DNA of 64,000 nt from Arenicellales bacterium (GTDB lineage Bacteria; Pseudomonadota; Gammaproteobacteria; Arenicellales; JAJDZL01): assembly GCA_958295885.1 (NCBI GenBank), contig OY282380.1, forward strand, positions 744,001 through 808,000, in the 5' to 3' direction. The notes below the pieces were generated by a model. That model was not told the DNA's origin. It saw nothing but the letters and a program-made list of their open reading frames with translations, and did not search any database. The translations under genes and the position numbers were made by a program. Positions 18,553-26,866 of this stretch are shown here, piece after piece (the first letter of the stretch is position 1; each line of letters starts with the position of its first letter).

Positions 18553-18806
18553 TTTTTATTTTCATCCTGAAAAAATAACGGTTGACAGCCGAACCATTCA
18601 TTCAGCGGTAGATCAATACCGTGCTCCGGTCCGAAATATCGTCGAAAAATTTCCGATGGTTTGGAAATCCGTTGCGAATTTTCGCGATTTTTCCGAATTA
18701 GTCGTCGGACGAACTCTTCCATTGAAATACCTCTGCGGTGCGCCTCTTGCTGAAGCCAAGACTTGTCTATAGGATCAATGTTACGAATTGTGATGGTAGT
18801 GCTCAC
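18549..18806 (-). CDS. FitA/VapB-type antitoxin
   Basis: An 85-residue ribbon-helix-helix antitoxin. TTITIRNID is the DNA-binding strand and RRGISMEEFVRRLIRKNREN the following helices. The C-terminal tail (residues about 55-85) would bind the toxin. The GTG at 18806 is chosen because family members begin just before the TITIRN strand; the frame is open to an ATG at 18839. It overlaps the broken toxin by 4 bp, so the antitoxin may persist as an orphan. Confidence 0.75.
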   Translation of the reverse strand: MSTTITIRNIDPIDKSWLQQEAHRRGISMEEFVRRLIRKNRENSQRISKPSEIFRRYFGPEHGIDLPLNEWFGCQPLFFQDENKK

Positions 18807-18973
18807 TTCCTTTTTCTCAGAGTAAAAAAACAAATTCATTTGTATTGCAAGAAATATGTTAAGGGAATTTACTCTAGAGTTCCAAATGTAGTCGAACCAT
18901 GTCTAAACTGCATTTCGAGTTCAGTCGATTGGATAAGACGACTCTTCGTGTGACGTAAATTTCAGAATCAGAA

Positions 18974-19327
18974 CTAGCAACAACATCGGTAGTAAATCAG
19001 GGGATTCCGTCTCCGAAACGCAGGAAGTAGTTGGGGCAACGGATTGAGGCGACTGCTGCAAATGCGGTCTGCAATACCGCGAAGTCTATCTACATAGACG
19101 GCGTATTGTGCTTCGACTAAATCGAAAAAGACGGCGAACGCGTTCAACAGCAACCGAGTAAACGACAGCCAGACACATCCACCCTTGACCAAGTCAAAAT
19201 CAACAACTCCCTGCAATGAGAAATGGTTGCAGTGTACATCAAGCAATGGTAAACATCTGCGACCAATCGAGCTCTTTTATTATTTCCGTAGATTTGCGCT
19301 CCGAAATACTTGCTCCTTCCATTTTAG
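18974..19327 (+). pseudogene. degraded ORF of unknown family (duplication copy A)
   Basis: On the plus strand a frame interrupted by several stops reads SIYIDGVLCFD, EKDGERVQQQPSKRQPDTST, LDQVKINNSLQ and VAVYIKQW. The same peptide is better preserved at 22260-22499 in the other duplicate. It runs opposite to the TA genes. I do not recognise the protein; the multiple stops show it is not expressed as such. Confidence 0.45.
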
Positions 19328-19747
19328 CTATGCCAACCAGGGATTGATTGTCCTCAATCCTGCTGCCTCGAATGGCAACGTGTCCCGTGTTGCAACCATC
19401 ATTGAGTTGGCCGCTGCTGTCGCAGCAATGTAACCGTCGAATGCTGAAATTGACCGACCAGCTGATCGCGCATTTGCCATCAACTCCGCATAGGCTTGAG
19501 ATGCAGCTAAATCGAACGCCAGTACGCGGCCAGTAAACAACGGCAAAACTTCCTGCTCCAGACCGTTGTGCAACAACTCTCGGCGACGACCCTCGGGCAG
19601 AGACCGCACCCCAAAGCGCATTTCTGCGACAGTAATCGTGGAAATGTACAGAGTCTCCAACGCCTGTGCGTCTAGCCATTCGACAACTCGTGGTTCTGGA
19701 ACACGATGCAAGGGTTCAGAAACCACGTTTGTATCAACCAGAATCAT
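19328..19747 (-). CDS. FitB/VapC-type PIN-domain toxin
   Basis: An intact 139-residue PIN endoribonuclease. ILVDTNVVSE gives the first Asp, VAEMRFGV the Glu, SAFDGYIAATA the third acidic residue and ATRDTLPFEAAG the fourth. It ends INPWLA, as FitB-like toxins do. It overlaps the antitoxin stop by 4 bp (19744-19747). The family cleaves RNA and is held inactive by the partner. This is the functional member of the duplicated pair; the copy near 22.5 kb has lost the third acid and its reading frame. Confidence 0.9.
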   Translation of the reverse strand: MILVDTNVVSEPLHRVPEPRVVEWLDAQALETLYISTITVAEMRFGVRSLPEGRRRELLHNGLEQEVLPLFTGRVLAFDLAASQAYAELMANARSAGRSISAFDGYIAATAAANSMMVATRDTLPFEAAGLRTINPWLA

Positions 19748-19995
19748 TCGAGATCAACCGGCTTGGCCGATTCGTGATCGCGATAAGTAAAGGTTTTGAA
19801 TTCTTCATCCGTTAACTTGAACCTACGGCCGACATCAGACAGTTTCGAACCCAATCCTATTCGCCCTTCCGGCACGACCGCTTCCGCTAGGATGGCGCGC
19901 ACTTCGGCTTCGGTGCTCCGGCCGCGCATAGCTGCTCGCACACGCAGTGCACGATGCACCTCATCTGGTACCTTGCGAACGGTAAGAACAGCCAT
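19744..19995 (-). CDS. FitA/VapB-type antitoxin
   Basis: An 83-residue antitoxin. The ribbon-helix-helix segment is AVLTVRKVPDEVHRALRVRA followed by the Arg-rich GRSTEAEVR helix, characteristic of FitA-like proteins. The C-terminal part (about 50-83) is the toxin-binding tail. It overlaps the toxin start by 4 bp and should autoregulate the operon, as is usual for the family. Confidence 0.9.
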   Translation of the reverse strand: MAVLTVRKVPDEVHRALRVRAAMRGRSTEAEVRAILAEAVVPEGRIGLGSKLSDVGRRFKLTDEEFKTFTYRDHESAKPVDLE

Positions 19996-20290
19996 AATTC
20001 ATAATCCTGTTTTGCTTTCGTTGCATGCATTATACGATTATGACAGCATGCAAACGTGGTGTAGTTTGTCGCCATAATACGAAGGGAACCGGAAAAGGTA
20101 ATACTTTATCGGCGTCTAAAGGAGAGTTAGTTCGTAAAAGAAATCGCCAGACTGCGCCCAATCACATGCAAAGGTGTTCTAGTGGCTGCCCTCAGAGCGG
20201 GCTAAGCATTAGCGATTCAGTAAGACTCTAAGCTTTACGGCGGCGTTCCGACGACTATTCCGCTTTGTAGGATATGCAGCTCGTATGAAC

Positions 20291-20824
20291 TCAATAGGAA
20301 TCACCTAGAATTTTGTCTTCAAATTCTTGCGCAGTCTTACTCGAAAAACTGTCCCCATCAGGGTGAGGCGCACCTTTGTTGCGACAAATGCTGTGCCACA
20401 AAAGTATTTCATCAAATGTCGCACGACCGCGTTTTCGAAAGCTCCGGCGTCCATACCCTCGCCAACATTTGTTCAACGTGTCGACAACATAAAAAAAATC
20501 GATGTCACCATGAATGCCGCTTGTAACTTCATATAGTCCGGGATTGGTTCCTGGATACGGCCGACTGAATCTAGTCGGCATTTTCGGCTCAACTTCGAAC
20601 GTTTCATTATTGCGAGTGTATGTGCCAAAATTCATGTGATCGATTCCCAAAAAAATCAGCCAAGAAGCGATCGATCCCGGATTTTCAGGTATCCGCTCTT
20701 CTTTCAACCATTTGACAATGCGATCGAGATCATACCTTAAGTTGGTTGGCCATCCATCACAGTGACGATAAACCATAACCTTAATTTCGCCTCCGACAAT
20801 TGCAACATTGCACCTTGTACTCAT
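20291..20824 (-). CDS. conserved hypothetical beginning MSTRCNVAIVGG (copy A)
   Basis: A 177-residue protein. The ATG at 20824 is chosen because GAGGCAAG lies just before it; the frame is open to 20860. The N-terminus STRCNVAIVGGEIKVMVYRH then CDGWP resembles small conserved proteins of unknown role that start with Ser-Thr-Arg-Cys and a Tyr-Arg-His-x-Asp-Gly motif. The paralogue at 23473-23997 is identical for the first 27 residues and then diverges, yet stays open. The FYVVDT and KCWRGYG segments are kept in both. No catalytic motif is clear. It lies downstream of a conserved 57-codon ORF in both copies. Confidence 0.75.
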   Translation of the reverse strand: MSTRCNVAIVGGEIKVMVYRHCDGWPTNLRYDLDRIVKWLKEERIPENPGSIASWLIFLGIDHMNFGTYTRNNETFEVEPKMPTRFSRPYPGTNPGLYEVTSGIHGDIDFFYVVDTLNKCWRGYGRRSFRKRGRATFDEILLWHSICRNKGAPHPDGDSFSSKTAQEFEDKILGDSY

Positions 20825-21008
20825 AACTTGCCTCGTAATACAGGTTGTTCCTATTTTCAATAATTTACTAACTTGCCATTTTCAAAGTCAACTATTAATT
20901 TTGAGCGGCAAACGATTACGGATTTCTATGAGCATCTTGAACAGCATACGACGACCACAAATTTGAAAAGCAGTATGCCTATCGAATAATCAGCCCTCCA
21001 TGGCACAA

Positions 21009-21182
21009 TCATTCGTCAACTAAATCCATAGAGCGGGCGAGTGCCATGGCATCAATGTCAAAACCTGACGCGTCAGCTTCAATTTGTTGCTGAACCAGTG
21101 CCAGGTTGACTGTGCTGCACCCACTCTCTCTGAAGTATTCCAATTCCAAGCTACCCAGGTTTGTTGGAATTCGGAACTCCAA
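21009..21182 (-). CDS. small ORF, 57 aa, conserved in both duplicates (copy A)
   Basis: A TTG-started frame directly after a TAA, ending with TGA at 21009-21011. The product is acidic, begins LEFRIPTNLGSLELEYF and ends MALARSMDLVDE. The copy at 24182-24355 has the same length and differs at only about two residues. No ribosome-binding site is obvious, so it could be the surviving 3' end of a larger gene. It lies about 185 bp upstream of the MSTRCN gene on the same strand. Confidence 0.5.
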   Translation of the reverse strand: MEFRIPTNLGSLELEYFRESGCSTVNLALVQQQIEADASGFDIDAMALARSMDLVDE

Positions 21183-21268
21183 TTAAATTAAATGTGGTCG
21201 CTGCCAAGGCATCGTGGCGCGTTTACATGCCCATCACAGAATACATTATCATCGCCAAAAGCAGCAAA

Positions 21269-21544
21269 TCAGCTGTGACGCCAACCCCAATGTGAAAACT
21301 TCTTTTTCACCTTTTCCGGGGTGGCAATTTGGGAAATTCTGGCATTTCCACTCACTTTTTCGACATCCAGCCATAGCAGCCGTTTGATTTCCGGCAAATG
21401 TATTCCGCGCCTCCTACCTTGAGCTAATTCCTCTGCAACTGCCAAGGAAATCTGCACAGATTCGAATAAATCCTGTAGAACGTTTAACAAACCCACCTGA
21501 TGCAGGCAATGTAACGGAGAAGTGTTACAAATGGCGACTCGCAC
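21269..21544 (-). pseudogene. DUF3368 PIN-like toxin, frameshifted and 3'-truncated
   Basis: The N-terminal half of a DUF3368 protein, beginning VAICNTSPLHCLHQVGLL with AVAEELAQGRR. After IATP the frame shifts; the proper continuation GKGEKEV is visible one frame over. About 30 bases later the coding sequence meets the edge of the segmental duplication. The intact relative at 55806-56294 is 162 residues. The start overlaps the antitoxin by 20 bp, as in the intact pair. Confidence 0.8.
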
Positions 21545-21797
21545 TCAACAGATCGTTTTGCAATTCTTCCTCCGACAGTTTAAATGTGTCTACTCCGTAT
21601 TCCGCCAATTTAGTTAAAAACACCGGCTTGGGCACTCTAGCAAATTCTGCAGCCGCACCAGCAGACAATCGTTCCAGTTCATAAAGTTTAACGGAAATGA
21701 GCATTCTCGCTTCCTGCCTGAACTCTTCAGGAGTCAAGTTCAATGCCAGTAGAATTTTTTCGCTGTAATTAATGGTTAACGATTTCGACATTGTCAA
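21525..21797 (-). CDS. UPF0175-family antitoxin
   Basis: A 90-residue UPF0175 protein. The helix LTPEEFRQEARMLISVKLYE is followed by LSAGAAAEFARVPKPVFLTK, the helix-turn-helix-like part, and a C-terminal EEELQND segment. It normally pairs with a DUF3368 PIN-like toxin, and the remains of one follow with a 20 bp overlap. The antitoxin itself looks intact. A related pair lies at 55.8-56.5 kb. Confidence 0.82.
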   Translation of the reverse strand: MTMSKSLTINYSEKILLALNLTPEEFRQEARMLISVKLYELERLSAGAAAEFARVPKPVFLTKLAEYGVDTFKLSEEELQNDLLSASRHL

Positions 21798-22017
21798 ATT
21801 CCCAATATTTGTGATTCTTCAGTTCTGAATTAAATTAGACTTTTTCATTAATTCTCATCTATTGCATAAACGCTACGCTGATTTCGATCTATTAAACTTG
21901 GAGCAGATTTATCGAAATAAGCAGAAAGCACTGCATAGCAATACTACATTCGTTGGCCTCACTAGTGGGCGATAGAATCGCACCAAGTTCCTCTGACAAA
22001 GTAGCATTTTAATTTTA

Positions 22018-22080
22018 CTGGTGGACATGATCGCAATGTATTCGAAACATGTTTAGACTGCATTTCGAGTTCAGTCAATT
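22018..22080 (+). repeat. dispersed repeat copy
   Basis: CTGGTGGACATGATCGCAAT followed by GTATTCGAAACATGTTTAG. The downstream CATTTCGAGTTCAGTCAATTG continues into the left part of duplication copy B. Read on the plus strand the core encodes VDMIAMYSKH. Other clear copies are at 26094, 29350, 54206 and 55552. It lies about 220 bp upstream of the UPF0175 antitoxin, which runs the other way. Confidence 0.6.
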
Positions 22081-22259
22081 GGATGCTACGACTCTTCGCT
22101 TGACGAAAATTTCAGAATGAGAACTAACAACAATCATCATATGAAAACTAGGGATTCCGTCTCCGAAACGCAGGATGGAAGCAGTTGGATCAGCGAATTG
22201 AGGCGACTGCTGCAAATTAGATTCGCTTTACTGCGAAGTCTATCTAAATAGAAGACGCA

Positions 22260-22499
22260 TTGTGCTTCGATCAAATCGTAAAAGACGGCGAAATCGTTCA
22301 ACAGCGACCGAGTAAACGACAACCAGACACATCTGCCCTTGACCAGGTCAAATTCAACAACTCATTGCAATGGGAGATGGCTGCAATGTACATCAAGCAA
22401 TGGCAAATATCAGCGACAAGCGAGCTCTACTATTTTTTCCGTAGATTTCGCTCCGAAATACTTACTCCTTCCAATTTAGCTATTCCACCCAGGGATTGA
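22260..22499 (+). CDS. hypothetical ORF, 79 aa (duplication copy B)
   Basis: A plus-strand frame reading CFDQIVKDGEIVQQRPSKRQ, then PDTSALDQVKFNNSLQWEM and ISATSELYYFFRRF. The related sequence at 18974-19327 is riddled with stops. In this copy a TAA lies shortly before the first Met, with protein-like TAKSI before it, so this is also a truncated gene. Family unknown. It runs towards the ruined FitAB genes. Confidence 0.35.
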   Translation: MCFDQIVKDGEIVQQRPSKRQPDTSALDQVKFNNSLQWEMAAMYIKQWQISATSELYYFFRRFRSEILTPSNLAIPPRD

Positions 22500-23204
22500 C
22501 TGTCCTCAATCCTGCCACCTCGAACGGCAACGCGTCCCATGTTGCACCATCATTGAGTTGGCCGCTGCTGTCGCCGCAATGTAACCGCCGGCTGTTGCAA
22601 TTGACCGACCATCTGATTGCGCATTTGCCATCAACTTCGCATAAGCTTGAGATGCAGCTAAATCGAACGCCAGTACGCGACCAGTAAACAACGGCAAAAC
22701 CGCCTGTTCCAGACCGTTGTGCAACAACTCTCGGCGACGCCCCTTGGGCAGAGACTGCACCCCAAAGCGCATTTCCGCGACAGTAATAGTGGAAATGTAC
22801 AGAGTCTCTAACGCCTGTGCATCCAGCCATCCGAAAACTCGTGGTTCTGGAACGCGATGCATGGGTTCAGAAACCACGTTTGTATCAACCAGAATCTTTC
22901 CAGATCGACCGATTTGGCCGATGCGTGATCGCGATGAGTAAAATGTTTTGAATTCTTCATCCGTTAACCTGATCCGACGGCCGACATCAGACAGTTTCGA
23001 ACCCAGTCCTATTCGCCCTTCCGGCATGACCGCTTCCGCTAGGATGGTGCGCACTTCGGCTTCGGTGCTCCGGCCGCGCATAGCTGCACGCACACGGAGC
23101 GCGCGATGCACCTCGTCTGGTGCCTTGCGAGCGGTAAGGATTGCCCTAATCCACAGTCCTATTTTGAATTCGTTGCATTCATCATCAATTATGGCAGCAT
23201 GCAA
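22480..23204 (-). pseudogene. ruined FitAB module: antitoxin and toxin fused, toxin inactivated
   Basis: Duplicate of the intact FitAB pair at 19.3-20.0 kb, with four separate lesions. The antitoxin start ATG has become AGG (23147-23145). The antitoxin tail is shifted so that its frame runs straight into the toxin. The toxin start ATG is AAG, leaving a 232-codon fused frame (22506-23204). The catalytic Asp in AFDGYIAA has become Gly (TAGGYIAA). A deleted T near 22541 shifts the toxin C-terminus into a frame ending NPWVE at 22480. The toxin cannot be active; an N-terminally extended antitoxin-toxin fusion could be made from the ATG at 23204. Confidence 0.85.
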
Positions 23205-23472
23205 AATTGGTGAAGTTTGTCGCCATAAGACGAAGGGAACCGGGAACGGTAAAACTTTATCGGCATCTAAAGGAGAATTAGTTCGTAAAAGAAGTCGCCA
23301 GACTGCGGCCGATCACACGCAAAGGTATTCAGTGGCTGCTCTCAGAGCGGGCTAAGATTTTGCGACCCAGTAAGACTCCAAGCTTTACGGCGGCGTTCAG
23401 ACTCCAATTTTTTAAACACGACATTCGACTTTACTGGCAATTCCGCTTCGTAGAATATCATTGTGCCTAAAC

Positions 23473-23997
23473 TTAGTCGAAATCATCATAAATTCTGTCT
23501 TGAAATTCTTTTGCAGTCTCACTCGAAAAACTGTTCCCCTCGGGGTGTGGCGCACCTTTGTTGAGACGAACTTTGTGCCACGCAAGTATTTCATGAAATC
23601 CCGGGCGGCCCTCATTTCGATAGCTCGAGGATCCATACCCTCGCCAACATTTGTTCGACGTGTCGACAACATAAAAATAATCGATATCAGTATGAATACA
23701 GTGTGTAATTCGATACAGTCCGGGACTGATTTCTGAATCCGGTACACTGAATCTGCTCGGCTCAATTACAAGCGTTTCTTTATTGCGACCAATTGCCCGA
23801 AAGTTCCTGTGATCGATGCCCAATAGTATCAGCCAAGAGGCAACCGACGCCGGATGAACAGGTATCCGCTCTTCTTTCAACCATTTGACAATCCGATCCA
23901 GATCATACCCTAATTCCGTTGGCCATCCATCACAGTGACGATAAACCATAACCTTAATTTCGCCTCCGACAATTGCAACATTGCACCTTGTACTCAT
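23473..23997 (-). CDS. conserved hypothetical beginning MSTRCNVAIVGG (copy B)
   Basis: A 174-residue paralogue of 20291-20824, with the same start context (GAGGCAAG before the ATG at 23997). The first 27 residues are identical. The middle, around residues 60-110, is heavily substituted, and the tail NKGAPHPEGNSFSSETAKEF is again close. It stays open although the TA genes beside it are broken, which suggests it is maintained or that it decayed later. Function unknown. Confidence 0.72.
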   Translation of the reverse strand: MSTRCNVAIVGGEIKVMVYRHCDGWPTELGYDLDRIVKWLKEERIPVHPASVASWLILLGIDHRNFRAIGRNKETLVIEPSRFSVPDSEISPGLYRITHCIHTDIDYFYVVDTSNKCWRGYGSSSYRNEGRPGFHEILAWHKVRLNKGAPHPEGNSFSSETAKEFQDRIYDDFD

Positions 23998-24181
23998 AAC
24001 TTGCCTCGTAATACAGGTTGTTCCTATTTTCAATAATTTACTAACTTGCCATTTTCAAAGTCAACTATTAATATTGAGCGGTAAACGATTACGGATTTCT
24101 ATGAGCATCTTGAACAGCAACCGACGACCACAAATTTGAAAAGCAGTATGCCTATCGAATAATCAGCCCTCCATGGCACAA

Positions 24182-24355
24182 TCATTCGTCAACTAAATCC
24201 ATAGAGCGGGCGAGTGCCATGGCATCAATGTCAAAACCTGACGCGTCAGCTTCAATTTGCTGCTGAACCAGCGCCAGGTTGACTGTGCTGCACCCACTCT
24301 CGCTGAAGTATTTCAATTCCAAGCTACCCAGGTTTGTTGGAATTCGGAACTCCAA
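24182..24355 (-). CDS. small ORF, 57 aa, conserved in both duplicates (copy B)
   Basis: Same length and frame as 21009-21182, with LELKYFSES where copy A has LELEYFRES and otherwise the same sequence. It is preceded by the same TAA-TTG junction and followed at the same distance by the MSTRCN gene. It may be a real small gene or the conserved tail of a lost one. Confidence 0.5.
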   Translation of the reverse strand: MEFRIPTNLGSLELKYFSESGCSTVNLALVQQQIEADASGFDIDAMALARSMDLVDE

Positions 24356-24450
24356 TTAATTTAAATGAGGTCGCTGCTAAGGGATAGTGGCGCGCTTACA
24401 TACCCATCACAGGATACATATATCATCGACAAAAGTAGCAAATCAGCTGT

Positions 24451-24857
24451 CCGACTATGATACGGCAGGCGATTCGTTCTGAAAGCTTATGATTTGGCAC
24501 CGCACATTCCGAACCAAAAAGAAGGCGGGTTACACCATCGGTTAAGTTCAGACTGAATTTGTGTGTGATAGGTAGGTTATGCCATAGGAGACCGTAGAGT
24601 TCTATAGATTAGCTTACTTCTCCAGAATCCGAACCGCAGTACGTCATCCATTAGCAATCCAGAAGCCGAAACAGAGTTTTGGTACGGCAAATCGATGGAT
24701 GGTTAATATGTAATATTCATGTGAATAAAGAACGGAATCACTGAAATCAGTTCAAAAAAAGCTTTTCAGTCTGGAAATTGGCAGTATGTCCCTTTCTACC
24801 GGCTTGAATCTCGATAGAGCATGGGTTGGAATTTCAAAATAGCCAATCGCATATCAT
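24451..24857. other. region without recognisable genes
   Basis: Lies between the sharp edge of the duplication and the end of a PIN-toxin pseudogene. I see no open frame, RNA or repeat that I can support. Confidence 0.4.
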
Positions 24858-25255
24858 CTAATCCGTTGAAAATGAGTTGGAAATTGTCAAACCTTCAAGT
24901 ACTTGTCCCGAATGAAGGTCTTCGGCAATTAGACTATCACATCGATACGGTAGCGCAGCCGCGACTATTAGAGCATCGTTGAAATGTAATTCATGAAACT
25001 AGCTGAGCATAAATGCCTTGGCATGAGTCTTTGTGTCAATCGGAAGAATTGGATTGAACGCGACAGTTAAGTCTTATACGACAGTGGAAATTTATTCCCA
25101 ATGATATTTCAACATAAGGCGGGCGACATTGACAAACTCATTCTACACTTGCACACTTATCACACGACCAGAGTAAATTATTCCCTCTGCAACCTCACTT
25201 TTGCGGCCGCGCCTTGTGCATAAATCAAAATATTTGTGTCAATGCATGCAGTCAC
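24858..25255 (-). pseudogene. PIN-domain (VapC-type) toxin with several frameshifts
   Basis: Reading across frames from the GTG at 25255 gives ACIDTNILIYAQG (first acidic motif), IIYSGRVISVQVLNEFVNV, DLTVAFNPILPIDTKTHAKA and finally HFNDALIVAAALPYR with IAEDLHSGQVLEGLTI, ending at the TAG at 24858-24860. All PIN catalytic acids are recognisable, but at least three frame changes separate the pieces. It overlaps the AbrB-type antitoxin stop by 4 bp. It resembles the intact toxin at 26444-26866 in layout. Confidence 0.78.
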
Positions 25256-25488
25256 CGATTATTGGCTTCCTGTCGATCAAAAACATAGTCGTCAGGAATT
25301 TGCCATGAACGCTTGATTATTCGCTCAATGGCATGTTTTCTTGAACTGCTGTCAGTTTTTGCTACTGCAATAAATGTACAGTCAGCTGTGACAACGTCCA
25401 GCTCATCGCCAGGTTTAAGTTCAAGGGATTCAATCAAATTTTCGGGCAGTCCGACCATTAGTTTGTCCATCCATTCGACGACTTGCAT
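25252..25488 (-). CDS. AbrB/MazE-type antitoxin
   Basis: A 78-residue SpoVT/AbrB swapped-hairpin protein. The ATG at 25488 starts QVVEWMDKLMVGLPENLIES, the usual first strand-loop-strand, followed by LELKPGDELDVV. The longer frame to 25524 adds 12 unlikely residues. It partners with the frameshifted PIN toxin that overlaps its stop by 4 bp, so it is now probably an orphan antitoxin. Confidence 0.8.
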   Translation of the reverse strand: MQVVEWMDKLMVGLPENLIESLELKPGDELDVVTADCTFIAVAKTDSSSRKHAIERIIKRSWQIPDDYVFDRQEANNR

Positions 25489-25708
25489 ATTGAAATTCCT
25501 GATTAATTGATTCCATAAATTCAAATAATCCTAAGATCTGCACTATACGTTGAAATTGGATTGCCCCTATAAATTCCGATTCCTCCAATCGGAAATTGGA
25601 TCCTCGAAAAATGTAAATGCCCTGTATGATTAGATACATATATCGTCACTCAGGCGGTATGCGACGAAGACGCATTCAAGATATAAATCGAATGGCACCG
25701 AAATCGTT

Positions 25709-25990
25709 TTGGTCACATTACAGGAATTTATCGCCGAAGGTCGGGGTAACCAAAAGACTGGAAAATTTTTGCAAGCATTCGAAGAACATGTTCATGCTCT
25801 CGAAACAGAAAGCGATGATGGTCTACGACGGTCACTTGCCAATGTGTTTCAGTCACCACCTCTGGAGGTGATTGAAAAAATTCTCGGACATTCAGATACT
25901 ATTGGAACAGAAGACTGGACAGTCTGTAATTGTCCTTCGAAAACAATCGGGGCCGATAACTTTCGAACCCGCGAACCCCGTATTGGTTAG
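25709..25990 (+). CDS. hypothetical ORF, 93 aa
   Basis: A TTG-started plus-strand frame with well-composed sequence: VTLQEFIAEGRGNQKTGKFL, FEEHVHALETESDDGLRRSL and ANVFQSPPLEVIEKILGHSD. The frame is open somewhat further upstream, so the true start is uncertain and the gene may be 5'-truncated. I do not recognise the family. Flanks at 25489-25708 and 25991-26093 show nothing else. Confidence 0.35.
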   Translation: MVTLQEFIAEGRGNQKTGKFLQAFEEHVHALETESDDGLRRSLANVFQSPPLEVIEKILGHSDTIGTEDWTVCNCPSKTIGADNFRTREPRIG

Positions 25991-26093
25991 CTGTAATGCG
26001 TTTTAAATACTGAAATATATGCTTTAGCGATACCCCCCACCACCACCATTAACCGACTTGATACGTATGGACAAGCGTGCGGATTCTTACATA

Positions 26094-26160
26094 TGGTGGA
26101 CATGGTCACAATGTATTCGAACCATACCTTTGTTGTTGTTCGAAATTTCAATTTTAGACA
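26094..26160 (+). repeat. dispersed repeat copy
   Basis: ATGGTGGACATGGTCACAAT then GTATTCGAACCATACC. Read on the plus strand it gives FLHMVDMVTMYSNHTFV. It lies in an empty stretch (26136-26443 holds nothing else) about 300 bp beyond the end of the PIN toxin at 26444. Confidence 0.65.
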
Positions 26161-26443
26161 AATGAATTCATTTGATTCATCAGAAATATGAGCTCGCCTA
26201 GCAGATCAAATCTGCAGCACACAACTCACGGTTTCAACCTCGCAGGATAGAAAATAATTGAAATGAACAATAGTTGTTGATCTATTGATGGTGAAACGAC
26301 ACTCTCTTTTGGCTTAGATTCCGCAGGAAACCTGCATTCAAAGAACGGAATATTGCCAACACAAATCGTACGAATCAGATACGAACGGATGCAGCATTGA
26401 GCCAATTGCTCACTCGCTCATTTCTTGACAAACAACTGCAATT

Positions 26444-26866
26444 TTATGGCAAATGAAATGGATTGATAATCGTAAGTCTTTCAATTCTTTGACCGTCTTG
26501 CAAGTCTTCGCTATAAAGGATTTCACACTTGGCCTCCAGTGCAGCCGCCACAATTAGACTATCGTAAAATGAATATTTGTAACGCCGCACAATATCAAGG
26601 CCATGTCGATATAGCCGTCCAGTCGGATTAACGTGCCATAGGGCATTCAGCACATCTTCAAGAAATTGATGCGCCTGTGCTGTTGTCGCATGTAATTTTT
26701 TAGTAATTACATTGAGAGCTTCCTGCACAACCTGAAAACTGATGCATCCATTCCCCTCTCTCACACCAGAGTGAATCAAATCCTCAGCCCGCGTGCGTTT
26801 ATCAATATCTGTTTCATCAAACATGTATAGAAGGATATTTGTATCAAGAAAAAATTTATCTTTCAT
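26444..26866 (-). CDS. PIN-domain toxin, VapC family
   Basis: An intact 140-residue PIN toxin. FFLDTNILLYMFDE holds the first Asp, FQVVQEALNVI the Glu, YSFYDSLIVAAALEA the third acid and LYSEDLQDGQ the fourth. This subfamily often pairs with AbrB- or CopG-like antitoxins. The start overlaps the upstream antitoxin ORF by 11 bp, so the two should be co-translated. Confidence 0.88.
   Translation of the reverse strand: MKDKFFLDTNILLYMFDETDIDKRTRAEDLIHSGVREGNGCISFQVVQEALNVITKKLHATTAQAHQFLEDVLNALWHVNPTGRLYRHGLDIVRRYKYSFYDSLIVAAALEAKCEILYSEDLQDGQRIERLTIINPFHLP

Larger units (their letters stand above)
18881..21277. repeat. segmental duplication, copy A
   Basis: About 2.4 kb that is repeated in direct orientation at about 22030-24450. 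Shared blocks in order are a short stretch beginning near CATTTCGAGTTCAGTC, a degraded plus-strand ORF, a FitAB module, a gene starting MSTRCNVAIVGG, and a 57-codon ORF. The right edge is sharp: both copies agree through AAATCAGCTGT and then differ. In copy A this edge falls at the broken 3' end of a DUF3368 gene. Copy A keeps the FitAB module intact. Confidence 0.85.
22030..24450. repeat. segmental duplication, copy B
   Basis: Direct repeat of 18881-21277 with the same gene order. Here the FitAB module is destroyed, but the MSTRCN gene and the 57-codon ORF remain open. The copies differ unevenly: stretches around the start of the MSTRCN gene are nearly identical while its middle is strongly diverged. 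That pattern could mean gene conversion or a mosaic origin. The right edge is at AAATCAGCTGT (about 24440-24450). Confidence 0.85.

Noticed and set aside
26094..26125. Reverse complement of the dispersed repeat looks like a tRNA 3' end (GGTTCGAAT near one end and CCACCA at the other)
   Set aside because: The distance from the T loop to CCA is 21 bases rather than 16, the base after the loop cannot pair with the conserved G, and no other tRNA arm can be drawn.
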